64,000 nt of DNA from Chryseobacterium sp. PMSZPI (GTDB taxonomy: Bacteria > Bacteroidota > Bacteroidia > Flavobacteriales > Weeksellaceae), in assembly GCF_002835665.1 (NCBI RefSeq), contig NZ_PIZV01000004.1, positions 1-64,000 of the forward strand, read 5' to 3'. The position numbers and the translations under genes were made by a program. Shown here piece after piece: positions 24,398 to 33,048 of the stretch. How positions within the stretch are numbered: position 1 is the stretch's first letter; every line of letters begins with the position of its first letter. Below the pieces are notes generated by a model that did no database searches, was not told the origin of the DNA, and saw only the letters and a list, made by a program, of their open reading frames with translations.

Positions 24398-26362
24398 CTA
24401 TTTTTTCAATCGTTGCGCTGATTCTATGAATTCTGGAGTCTGTTCATAAGAAATATGGCCATCCGCCCACATGATAATTTCATCCCCATCTTGGAGGATT
24501 TTAGTTGAATTTGATGTTCCAACAATACAAGGAATACCATATTCTCTTGATAGTATACAAGCATGTGACAATATCCCTCCTTCATCTGTAATGATCCCTT
24601 TGCATTTTCTGAATAGGGCTACCATATTAGGTTGCGTCATTTCCGTGACAATTATTTTATCAATGTAATCATGAGGTTCCACTATTGATTTATAATCAAT
24701 TACCTTCACAATTCCATGTACATTTCTGTTTAGAGATGGTATTCCAACAAGGATGCTGTTTGATAATGGTGTGGGTGAATAGTTATTCTCAAAGGATTTA
24801 CCAAAGTAAATGTGCGGTGTCATTTGTTTATTCTTCTTTCTTTTCATTAACACACCGAGGCTCCTTTTATTTTTCTCTGTCTGTGATAGCTTAATATTGT
24901 TTTTGATTAGGGCCACGATGTCATCAGTAAGATAATACTGATATAAATCACTCTGAGATACATTGTAGTTTTCATAAATCCACTCCATTAGTTCCAACAT
25001 GTAAAAATAAACCCCAGCCCAACCTTTCTTTACATTCATTCTTTCAATTGATAATTTTTTTAAAAAAATTAAATCACTATCCTGGGTCAATTGAAAATTA
25101 TCCTCCTTGTCTTTATCCTTATCTTTTATTTTATACTGTCCTCTCACTCCTTCTATCATTTCTTTTTTAGTTTTGTAGTTAATAGCAAGGTAAGGGTATT
25201 TATTGATGTGGTTAAGTATACTGCAATCGCTACTGTCATTTAAAGATGAAAAGTCTTCTTGTTCACGAAACATTAAGTCATCGTTACCAGCTGATAACAG
25301 CCCTGCAATTTCATTATGAGACCTCCTTAATAATAACTTTCTTTCAATGATGTCGGTTACAATAGGTTCTGAACGCATATAATATCGGATATATTTGCAG
25401 TAATGTGATGATAGCATTCTGAAGTAATCAACAGCAGTATCTTTTGAAAATGATTTTGGACGTTCAATACATTCAATGGGATCAATGTAATCATATTGTT
25501 TAGAAAGTACTTTCATTGAATATTTTAGTGCTGAAATGTGGTCATTCAACCCAATGTAGCAATCAAACACTCCATTTAAACCTCTGCTATAAATAATTTC
25601 CCTATGAAGATAAAGTTCACTACTCTCATTTTCCTCATCTTCACATCTTGTTTTAAAAGCCTGCTCCATTGCCCAAAGTGGTTCGTGTGTTGACCATGCA
25701 TATCGAAAAGAATCAGATGGGATCACAGTTATAGCTCTACACTGTAATATCCATACTTTTTCGTCATGGTCTATACACCATTCAATATCTACTGCCTCTT
25801 TAAAAATCATCTCAAGACGAATTATGTATTCATATAATGTTAATGGGATGTCTCCATTATCTTCATAAGATTTCTTTTTTAAGGAAACCGTTTTGGGGAT
25901 GATGCTTCCAGACACTATATTCTCGCATCGTCCTTTGTTGTATTCAATGTAAATATCATTGTCTCCATTAACTGGATTTATTGAAAAAGCCACTCCAGAC
26001 ATCTTTGAATCAATCTGCTTTTGTACAATCACGGGAATATTTTTACTTTTTTTAGAATATTCTCTTACTGCTTGAAGCGATATCCCTATTTCATCAGAAG
26101 AAACATCTAGTAATGTTTTATAAATACCTGCTGCTGATTTCTTTTCTCCATCTTCTTTATCGGAGCTTGACCTAACTGAAACTTTTCCATGAGATATAAA
26201 TTTATCATACAATTTTATAAGTTCTTTATCTGAAAGATTTTCAGCACTATTAACGACAAATCCTGGTGGAACAGCGATTCCCGCCTTAGCGACTCTCATT
26301 AAATTAAATGCTTTATTTCCTACTAAAGATTTTGTTGCTGCCTTATATAAATCAATTGCCAT
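24398..26362 (-). CDS. PEP-synthase-like / rifampin-phosphotransferase-like protein
   Basis: A 654-residue protein with the parts of a dikinase. An N-terminal ATP-grasp domain (about 1-215) has VSVRSSSDKED at 61-71, MSGVAFSINPVNGD near 140 and the metal/ATP-binding end VDIEWCID...WILQCRAI. A C-terminal swivelling phosphohistidine domain (about 545-635) has the motif EGGILSHACI (histidine 600) and GIPCIVG. The central 300 residues match no family I know and are rich in charged residues and tyrosine. ATP-grasp plus phosphohistidine without a PEP-binding barrel is the layout of rifampin phosphotransferase, which is longer (about 870 residues). Phosphorylation of an unknown small molecule is therefore plausible but unproven. 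The gene stands alone between repeat copies. Confidence 0.75.
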   Translation of the reverse strand: MAIDLYKAATKSLVGNKAFNLMRVAKAGIAVPPGFVVNSAENLSDKELIKLYDKFISHGKVSVRSSSDKEDGEKKSAAGIYKTLLDVSSDEIGISLQAVREYSKKSKNIPVIVQKQIDSKMSGVAFSINPVNGDNDIYIEYNKGRCENIVSGSIIPKTVSLKKKSYEDNGDIPLTLYEYIIRLEMIFKEAVDIEWCIDHDEKVWILQCRAITVIPSDSFRYAWSTHEPLWAMEQAFKTRCEDEENESSELYLHREIIYSRGLNGVFDCYIGLNDHISALKYSMKVLSKQYDYIDPIECIERPKSFSKDTAVDYFRMLSSHYCKYIRYYMRSEPIVTDIIERKLLLRRSHNEIAGLLSAGNDDLMFREQEDFSSLNDSSDCSILNHINKYPYLAINYKTKKEMIEGVRGQYKIKDKDKDKEDNFQLTQDSDLIFLKKLSIERMNVKKGWAGVYFYMLELMEWIYENYNVSQSDLYQYYLTDDIVALIKNNIKLSQTEKNKRSLGVLMKRKKNKQMTPHIYFGKSFENNYSPTPLSNSILVGIPSLNRNVHGIVKVIDYKSIVEPHDYIDKIIVTEMTQPNMVALFRKCKGIITDEGGILSHACILSREYGIPCIVGTSNSTKILQDGDEIIMWADGHISYEQTPEFIESAQRLKK

Positions 26363-26397
26363 ATTTGTTGTGGATAATTATTTTAATAATTCTAAAT

Positions 26398-26405
26398 CAA
26401 ATATA
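26398..26405 (-). promoter_or_regulatory. -7 promoter element (TATATTTG) of the phosphotransferase gene
   Basis: On the minus strand the sequence reads TATATTTG, 35 bases before the ATG at 26362. A TTG lies 13 bases further upstream, closer than the usual 19-21. Confidence 0.55.
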
Positions 26406-26512
26406 GAAAATTAATCACCAATAAGAGAATTTTTGTATTAAATCAAAAGATAGTATAATTTATACTTATGGAGTAGGGGTGTCAGCATAAATTAACATTC
26501 AATCTTTTGAAA

Positions 26513-26735
26513 ATAAAAAAAGCAGACTGTCTAAAAAGTCAAATAATTTTGGACATTGTCATTGACTACGTCGAATCTTCGATTTCTGACACAGACTGAA
26601 GGTCTGCAAACGCAGTTCAAAAGAATCTCATTGATGATCAGTTATTTGATATTCTTCACTCCATTTCTGAACTACGTTCGTAAACTTTCAGTTTATGTTC
26701 AGAATGACACTTTTTAGACAGCCTCTTTCTGCTTT
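26513..26735. repeat. Intergenic inverted-repeat (MITE-like) element, about 220 bp
   Basis: The ends are inverted: CTGTCTAAAAAGT (26527-26539) against its exact complement at 26709-26721, with an outer AAAAAGCAGA / TCTGCTTT pair. The interior carries smaller hairpins (CAGAC...GTCTG at 26592 on; TAAAC-TTTCA-GTTTA near 26690). No protein is encoded. A shortened copy lies at 24304-24343. Confidence 0.75.
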
Positions 26736-26743
26736 AGTTTATA

Positions 26744-27529
26744 TTATTTACAATTTTCATTGTAATCATAAATAACCTCGTTGATCAATGAAAGTTTATC
26801 GGTCATTGAATTGCTGATTTCATCCCTGATGAATTTTCCAAGTCCTGTTCTTTTTTTCTCTTCATTCTTTAAAGAACCATATTCTCCTTTTGTTATTTTG
26901 GCTTTGGTATAAGGACAGTCGGCAATAATAATCTTGGCTTTGGCAGGTGTGAGTTCTTCTATTTTCCCACCTTTTTTCGAGTAAATATAATTAGGATTTT
27001 CACTTAATCTCCTTGATTCCGATTGAGAGATACCATTGGCGGTATTGGCTGTAACGGATGTTGGATAGCCATAAATTTTATAAACCGTAATTTTGCCTTC
27101 TGTTACCAGTTCTGCAAATTGCGAGGTTCTCGACAGGTTATTTAGAGCTTTGAATCCTGCGCCTAATCCTGTTGAACTTTCGGAGCTGTTTAAAGCTTCT
27201 CTCATATTTGAATATTTTACAGACTGAAATACTCTAGGAGTATCACCTTCATACAACATATATTCTTTGATATCGTCCGGATCGTAAGTTTTAAATTTAA
27301 TTTTATTTTTTGCCTTATCAATATCAGCGATAGCAGCAAATTGTACTTTGAGCTGGTTTTGCCAAGGACTTAAATAACTTCCGTGTAGAGATACAACACC
27401 TTCGATCTTCTTTCCGGCTTTATCAATAATGTATCCGTATTTTTGGCCGTTATAAGTTTCTGTTTGCTCCTGAGCATGCATATTCATGGAAACAAGTCCG
27501 AACAGGCCAATAAGTAATAATTTCTTCAT
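26744..27529 (-). CDS. Secreted hypothetical protein
   Basis: A 261-residue exported protein with a signal peptide of about 19 residues (MKKLLLIGLFGLVSMNMHA). The mature part contains two charged, beta-rich stretches (GYIIDKAGKKIEGVVSLHG; KITVYKIYGYPTS) and a lysine-rich C-terminus. The two cysteines (IIADCPYT and the penultimate residue) could form a disulfide. No known domain was recognised. It follows the lptF/G gene on the same strand, but a terminator lies between them, so it is probably transcribed separately. A periplasmic location is likely. Confidence 0.7.
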   Translation of the reverse strand: MKKLLLIGLFGLVSMNMHAQEQTETYNGQKYGYIIDKAGKKIEGVVSLHGSYLSPWQNQLKVQFAAIADIDKAKNKIKFKTYDPDDIKEYMLYEGDTPRVFQSVKYSNMREALNSSESSTGLGAGFKALNNLSRTSQFAELVTEGKITVYKIYGYPTSVTANTANGISQSESRRLSENPNYIYSKKGGKIEELTPAKAKIIIADCPYTKAKITKGEYGSLKNEEKKRTGLGKFIRDEISNSMTDKLSLINEVIYDYNENCK

Positions 27530-27610
27530 GGTTATCGTTTAAATGTTCGCAAATATAATTTTTTTATTTAAATAATATTCGATGGAAATTTGAATATGAA
27601 TTAATAAAAA

Positions 27611-27636
27611 AAAGATTCAGAGAGTTCTGAATCTTT
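27611..27636 (-). terminator. Terminator of the ftsK-lolA-lpt operon
   Basis: AAAGATTCAGA and TCTGAATCTTT form an 11-bp stem around GAGT, followed on the minus strand by TTTTTTTATTAAT. Confidence 0.85.
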
Positions 27637-27668
27637 AATTTAAATGAATATTATTTTGAAAATCAATA

Positions 27669-29126
27669 TTATTGATATCTCTTATGTTCCTTGCTCTTAA
27701 CAAATAATTTTGTAATAGGTTTAAATAAAGCTTTGTATTTCTCTGCGTCAAATAATTGTGAATCCGTAAGGGCTTTAAAGGTCATCCATACTCCAAAAGG
27801 AAAAAGAATAAAATTAGGTAGCCACGCAGCTAAATAAGGATTCATTTTTCCGCTCCATGACATATTTTCCACACCTACGTTCATCACATAGAAAATAATG
27901 AAAATAATGATGGCTATGATCACAGGAAGTCCCATTCCTCCTTTTCTGATGATAGAACCTAAACTGGCACCAATCAGAAAGAAGATAATACAGGTTACCG
28001 AATAAGAAACAATTCTTTGTTGATAAATAACTACTTTACTGAAGTATTTAACATTGGTACTGAATTCATTCTTTTTTGTCTCTATTGACGTTTTCAGGTT
28101 TTCTAATCTATTATAAGAACTGTAAATAATTTCCAGTTTTTTATCTCCTTTTATGGTATCCAGTTTTATTTGAGATTTGGGAGTAGCTTTGTGCTTATTC
28201 CCTTTATCCATATATTCAACAACGGAATTAGTCTGGCTCAGAATATCTGTTCCTACATTATTGAAGAACTGCAGGTTTTCTTTTTTGCTTTTGGCAATTG
28301 TTTGATTAAGTTGGTTATAGGTCTGAAAACGGTAATCGTCAGTGATTTTTTCTTCTTCAATGGCTTTATCAATGATTTCACTGACATCAAAGTGAGAAAC
28401 CAATGTATCAAATTTAATGGCCTGATCAGGTTGTTTTAATCTTACATTTTCTCCTTTTCCTGCGAAATTGTCTTCAAAGATGTAGCCATTATATAATTCA
28501 AGCTTTAAGAAATGACTATTGGCTGCAGGAACAAATTTTCCTTTCTCTGCAACAATCGACTGCTGGTTTTCATAGGTGCTTGCTTTTTTATGAACAAAAA
28601 CTCCTTCAAGGTTTTCTGCATTCTCTCCATAGATTTTATCAAACTTTACCAGATAACTAGGAATCTGATCAATAAATTGTCCAGCCGTAAAGTTCAGGGC
28701 AGGCTTTGTCTGCGCAATATTGAAAAGCATATTTTTCGCCTTCTTCTGAAAATCAGGAATGATATTGTTGGAAAAGAAAAAGAGTAGGATTGCCAGTATT
28801 GTTGCAACTCCCAGTAAAGGTGTCATTACCCTCGTTAAAGAAATTCCTGCCGCTTTCATGGCAGCAAGTTCATATCGCTCTCCAAATTCTCCAAAAGACA
28901 TAATACTTGCCAAAAGAATGGTGAGTGGTAATACCATACTGATTACGCTTATCCCAAGATAGAAAAGAAGTTTAATGATCTGCCAGTAGCTTAATCCCTT
29001 TCCCATAAACTGCCCCAATTGAACCCAGATAATGTTTACAATAAAAATGAAAAACAATACGCTGAATATAAAGAAAAACGGTCCAAAGAAGGTTTTTATG
29101 ATATATCGGTCTAGTATTTTTAACAT
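27669..29126 (-). CDS. LptF/LptG-family permease (YjgP/YjgQ)
   Basis: A membrane subunit of the lipopolysaccharide export machine LptB2FG, which pulls LPS from the inner membrane. The 485 residues contain six membrane segments: three near the N-terminus (FFIFSVLFFIFIVNIIW, LLFYLGISVISMVLPLTILLA, LGVATILAILLFFF) and three at the C-terminus. Between them lies a periplasmic beta-jellyroll domain (about 130-370). At 485 residues it is longer than Escherichia coli LptF or LptG (about 360), as is common in Bacteroidota. It cannot be assigned to F or G with certainty. It is the third gene after ftsK and a LolA-like gene, all on the minus strand. Confidence 0.9.
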   Translation of the reverse strand: MLKILDRYIIKTFFGPFFFIFSVLFFIFIVNIIWVQLGQFMGKGLSYWQIIKLLFYLGISVISMVLPLTILLASIMSFGEFGERYELAAMKAAGISLTRVMTPLLGVATILAILLFFFSNNIIPDFQKKAKNMLFNIAQTKPALNFTAGQFIDQIPSYLVKFDKIYGENAENLEGVFVHKKASTYENQQSIVAEKGKFVPAANSHFLKLELYNGYIFEDNFAGKGENVRLKQPDQAIKFDTLVSHFDVSEIIDKAIEEEKITDDYRFQTYNQLNQTIAKSKKENLQFFNNVGTDILSQTNSVVEYMDKGNKHKATPKSQIKLDTIKGDKKLEIIYSSYNRLENLKTSIETKKNEFSTNVKYFSKVVIYQQRIVSYSVTCIIFFLIGASLGSIIRKGGMGLPVIIAIIIFIIFYVMNVGVENMSWSGKMNPYLAAWLPNFILFPFGVWMTFKALTDSQLFDAEKYKALFKPITKLFVKSKEHKRYQ

Positions 29127-29235
29127 GCGCCAAAATTAATCAAAAAGCCACAAAGTTTTACTTGCGGCTTTTATATTTTGTTATTTTTTTAACTTTAAAA
29201 TGCAAATTTTCTGATTTGCAAATTACTTTCACGTC

Positions 29236-29883
29236 CTAAAGTTCTGTAATCACGTAGTTTTTAAACTTATTTTTGTCGAAAACAAACATATTAGGATCTA
29301 AATCCTGGTTCTCTTTATATTCTTTAATAGCGATTACTGCAACATCTTTGTTGTTTCCGTGTTGTTCCAGTTTTACCATTTGTTTTTTTGCAGAGTCTAC
29401 AAACAGATAAACAAATTTTATCCCGTTGGCTTTTACAGGAGTAAGTTTAATAAAGTCTGCATTAACGCCATTCACCATTTTTTTACCATTATAAGTTACA
29501 TTATAATCATTTCTATAAGAGGTAAGATAATTGATAGGGGAGAACATAGCACTGTTTCCGTTAGGTTTTGCAACGGTTACTTCCATATCATCAGCATTGA
29601 TGTTATAGATTTTATTTCCATCGAAGATCTGTTCAGTATCCATGATCTTCAGTTTATATTTGTCTCCGGCTACGTAATAAATTCCCGGTTCGGTCTTGGT
29701 AACCTGGTCATTAAGGCCACTTCCAAAAGAAAATTTGAAGTAAGAATTCTTTTTAGAATTGTAGTTGGTTGTAATATCATCCAATATCTTTTTAGCTTTT
29801 GCGTCAATTTTTTGGGCATTCGCCATACCTACTGCACCTACAACAAAACTTCCTAATATAACTTTTGAAATAATATTTTTCAT
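29236..29883 (-). CDS. LolA-like outer-membrane lipoprotein carrier protein
   Basis: A 215-residue periplasmic protein of the LolA family. It has a signal peptide (residues 1-23, ending ANA), then LDDITTNYNSKKNSYFKFSFG, the helix-plus-first-strands start of the LolA fold. Later come GIYYVAGDKYKL, MDTEQIFDGNKIYNIN and, in the second half, VYLFVDSAKKQMVKLEQ. LolA shuttles lipoproteins to the outer membrane. In Bacteroidota several LolA-like copies exist and some serve other cargo, so the exact role is open. It lies between ftsK and an LPS-export permease, consistent with an envelope-assembly operon. Confidence 0.88.
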   Translation of the reverse strand: MKNIISKVILGSFVVGAVGMANAQKIDAKAKKILDDITTNYNSKKNSYFKFSFGSGLNDQVTKTEPGIYYVAGDKYKLKIMDTEQIFDGNKIYNINADDMEVTVAKPNGNSAMFSPINYLTSYRNDYNVTYNGKKMVNGVNADFIKLTPVKANGIKFVYLFVDSAKKQMVKLEQHGNNKDVAVIAIKEYKENQDLDPNMFVFDKNKFKNYVITEL

Positions 29884-29948
29884 TTTTTTTATTTAATAAT
29901 CTTTAGACATTTTCAAACTGTAAAGGTTAAAAACCTCGAGTTTTCCTT

Positions 29949-32510
29949 TTAACTACGCAAATCTTCCAAAAACTGTTCCAAAGAATGAAGATCACTGATG
30001 AGCACTTCTCTGGCTTTTGCTCCATTGAATCCTCCTACAATACCACTTGCTTCCAGTTGGTCCATAATTCTTCCGGCTCTGTTGTATCCTAGTTTCAATT
30101 GTCTTTGAAGCATTGACGTGGAGCCTTGTTGAGTAGAGACAATAATTCTTGCTGCTTCTTCAAATAATGCATCTTTTTCATTAGGATCAAAAGTTCCTAC
30201 TGAACTTGTAGAGTCTTCAGAAACATATTCCGGAAGTAAGAATGCTGATGCATATCCTTTTTGTTCACCGATATATTCTGCAATTCTTTCTACCTCAGGA
30301 GTGTCTACGAAAGCACATTGAAGTCTTAAAATTTCATTACCGTTAAAGTAAAGCATATCCCCTTTACCGATCAACTGATCTGCTCCCGGAGAATCAAGGA
30401 TTGTTCTTGAATCTACACTTGAAATTACTCTGAAAGCAGCTCTTGCAGGGAAGTTGGCTTTAATCATACCTGTAATTACATTTACGGATGGTCTTTGCGT
30501 TGCAACGATAAGGTGAATTCCTACGGCTCTTGCAAGCTGAGCTAATCTGGCAATTGGAAGTTCGACTTCTTTACCGGCAGTCATGATCAGGTCGGCAAAT
30601 TCGTCTACTACCAAAACGATATAAGGTAGGAAACGGTGTCCGTTCTCAGGATTTAATTTTCTTTCAGCAAATTTTTTATTATACTCTTTTAAGTTTTTAC
30701 AGAAAGCATTTTTAAGAAGATCATATCGGGTATCCATCTCAATACACAATGAATTCAGGGTATTGATTACTTTGTTAGTATCTGTAATGATCGCTTCATC
30801 CGCATCCGGTAGTTTGGCCAAATAGTGTCTTTCGATTTTAGAATATAAAGAAAGTTCTACTTTTTTAGGATCTACCATAACGAATTTCAATTCACTTGGA
30901 TGCTTTTTATAAAGAAGGGAAGTAAGGATTGCATTGATCCCTACGGATTTACCTTGTCCTGTTGCTCCTGCCATCAATAAGTGAGGCATTTTTGCAAGAT
31001 CGGCCATGAATATTTCGTTGGAAATCGTTTTTCCGAAAACTACCGGCAGATCCATATCCGTATTTTGAAATTTATGAGAAGCAATTACAGAACGCATAGA
31101 AACCATGGTTGGATTTTTTCTTGGAACCTCAATACCGATTGTTCCTTTTCCGGGCATTGGTGCAATGATTCTAATTCCTAGTGCGGAAAGATTCAGCGCA
31201 ATGTCATCTTGTAATTTTTTAATGGCTGCAACTCTGATTCCCGCTTCCGGAACAATTTCATATAATGTAACAGTAGGTCCTATCGTTGCCTTGATTTCTG
31301 CAATTCCTACATTGAAGTTCTTTAAAAGTCCAACAATCTTATTTTTATTTTCCTCCAATTCTTCTTTATTGATGGAGATTTCTTCGCTACCATAATCTTT
31401 TAATAAGTCAACGGTTGGCATTTGGAAATTGGCAAGGTCTAATTTGTGATCATATAAACCATGTTTTTCTATCAATTCCTGTGATTTTCTGTCAGAATCA
31501 TCTAAAACATCTATTACAGGTGCTACTTCTACGTTGAATTTAATGTTTTCCTGTGCAGGAGATGGAGCAGGAACGGAAGAAGGAGGAGTTGAAGGTCTGA
31601 TGTCAAAAGCTTCTTCCGGAGTAGAAACAGGGATACCAGGCTTAGTGTTAAGATGTAAACTAACCGGTTGAGCAACCTCTTTGGGCTCTCCTTCAAAAGA
31701 AGTATGATTAGGAGTTGTAATGGTTTCGATATTGGTAACAGGCTGAACTTCAGGAAAACCTTTCGGAATATTTACAGATTCAGGTGTTTTTACTTTTTGA
31801 TTAGAACGATTATCAGTATCATCAGTTACTGTAACATTAGGAGCTGTTTTTTCAACTTCTTCTTCCAATTCTTCATCGGCCTCAAATTCCTGATCAGAAT
31901 CCGGCATCATAGATTTTACTTTTCCAATGGTATTTTCATTAATCTTATTAAGTTTTGCTTTGATAGAGCTTGGACGAAGATTGAATTCTAAAACGAAATA
32001 TAGAATAATACTAGCTGCAAGAACAGTCCATAGACCCACACTTCCGATAATAGCATTAAGATAATCCATGATTTGATATCCATACACCCCTCCTAAAACA
32101 CCTTGTCCTTTTGTAAGGGCACCCATGAAAATAGGAAGCCAGCAAATAAAAAACAAAGAATGACCAATTGTTTTCCAAGGTTTGAATATTTTCTTTTTAA
32201 GAATCAGGGTTCCTACGACAAGGAATAAAAAAGCAATGATGAAAGAGGCGATACCAATACTTTCAAATATAAAAATATTCCCCAGCCAGTCACCGGCTTT
32301 TCCAAAAATATTAGAAGATTTTATACTTTTATCAAGCATTGTTCCTGCCTGGCTTTGATCTGCTTTCCAATTCATTAAGTATGAAATGAATGAGAAGGTA
32401 AGAACAGCAGAAAAAAGTATAAAGGTAAGCCCGAAAAAGATACGTGGCTTTGATAAAATTCTGCCTTTTTCAGGCGATTCAGTCTGTTTTTTTTGTGTCT
32501 TTTTATCCAT
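29949..32510 (-). CDS. ftsK: DNA translocase FtsK
   Basis: A septum-located DNA pump for chromosome segregation during division. The 853 residues comprise an N-terminal membrane domain with four hydrophobic segments (to about residue 180) and a linker rich in proline, threonine and acidic residues (about 200-330). The RecA-like motor follows, with Walker A GATGQGKS (about 513-520), Walker B YIVLVVDEFADL and the RAVGIHLIVATQRPS region. A C-terminal gamma winged helix (about 790-853, LQRQLKLGYNRAGRIMDQLE) would read KOPS-type polar sequences. It heads a minus-strand operon with lolA-like and lptF/G-like genes. Confidence 0.96.
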   Translation of the reverse strand: MDKKTQKKQTESPEKGRILSKPRIFFGLTFILFSAVLTFSFISYLMNWKADQSQAGTMLDKSIKSSNIFGKAGDWLGNIFIFESIGIASFIIAFLFLVVGTLILKKKIFKPWKTIGHSLFFICWLPIFMGALTKGQGVLGGVYGYQIMDYLNAIIGSVGLWTVLAASIILYFVLEFNLRPSSIKAKLNKINENTIGKVKSMMPDSDQEFEADEELEEEVEKTAPNVTVTDDTDNRSNQKVKTPESVNIPKGFPEVQPVTNIETITTPNHTSFEGEPKEVAQPVSLHLNTKPGIPVSTPEEAFDIRPSTPPSSVPAPSPAQENIKFNVEVAPVIDVLDDSDRKSQELIEKHGLYDHKLDLANFQMPTVDLLKDYGSEEISINKEELEENKNKIVGLLKNFNVGIAEIKATIGPTVTLYEIVPEAGIRVAAIKKLQDDIALNLSALGIRIIAPMPGKGTIGIEVPRKNPTMVSMRSVIASHKFQNTDMDLPVVFGKTISNEIFMADLAKMPHLLMAGATGQGKSVGINAILTSLLYKKHPSELKFVMVDPKKVELSLYSKIERHYLAKLPDADEAIITDTNKVINTLNSLCIEMDTRYDLLKNAFCKNLKEYNKKFAERKLNPENGHRFLPYIVLVVDEFADLIMTAGKEVELPIARLAQLARAVGIHLIVATQRPSVNVITGMIKANFPARAAFRVISSVDSRTILDSPGADQLIGKGDMLYFNGNEILRLQCAFVDTPEVERIAEYIGEQKGYASAFLLPEYVSEDSTSSVGTFDPNEKDALFEEAARIIVSTQQGSTSMLQRQLKLGYNRAGRIMDQLEASGIVGGFNGAKAREVLISDLHSLEQFLEDLRS

Positions 32511-33048
32511 AATATCAATGTGGCAAATTTAATGTTTTTTCAATACTAAAAGAATCTTTTTTCTTCAAAAAACATTTTGTAATTCCCGCTTTTTACTACG
32601 ATTATTTAAAATTGATTAAAAAATATTTTTCGTTATCCTATTGGTTGAAATAAAGTAAGGTTATTTTTTTTGTTTAACCAAATTCAGACCTGTTAAATTA
32701 TATTAATTGATTTTTATTTTTTCACAAAGCAGGTTTTAATAGAAGAGAAAATTCTTATTAAAATATTTTATAAAGAAAATAATTAATAACAAAAATTACA
32801 ATAATTAAATTTATAAATGATAATTTATATTTTGTTGTCAAATTGTGGCTATTTTTAATTAAATCATGGATTTTATCAATTGTTTTAAGATGGTATTTCA
32901 TCTTTTGTTGAAAAAATATAACATATATTTGTCTACATTAAGAGATAAATAGTTTCCATATTCCACCACATTATTCTTTGCAACCGGTTCATCCTTAATA
33001 ATAGGATATACTGATTTGAAACAGACACGAACTTAATAAAATACATCA
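32511..33048. other. Long AT-rich intergenic region between divergent ftsK and the surface-protein locus
   Basis: 538 bases without a supportable gene. It is very AT-rich. A TATATTTG element at 32924-32931 could be the -7 box for the plus-strand surface-protein gene (start 33049), leaving a leader of about 115 bases. The ftsK promoter must also lie here, but no clear signal was seen. No repeat was found. Confidence 0.5.
32924..32931 (+). promoter_or_regulatory. Putative -7 element (TATATTTG) of the first surface-protein gene
   Basis: An exact match to the Bacteroidota consensus TAnnTTTG, 117 bases upstream of the ATG. A TTTGTTG lies 13-16 bases upstream, closer than the standard -33 spacing. 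Confidence 0.5.

Noticed and set aside
31668-31991. 107-codon plus-strand frame
   Set aside because: A shadow of the ftsK linker region on the opposite strand; composition reflects ftsK codons.
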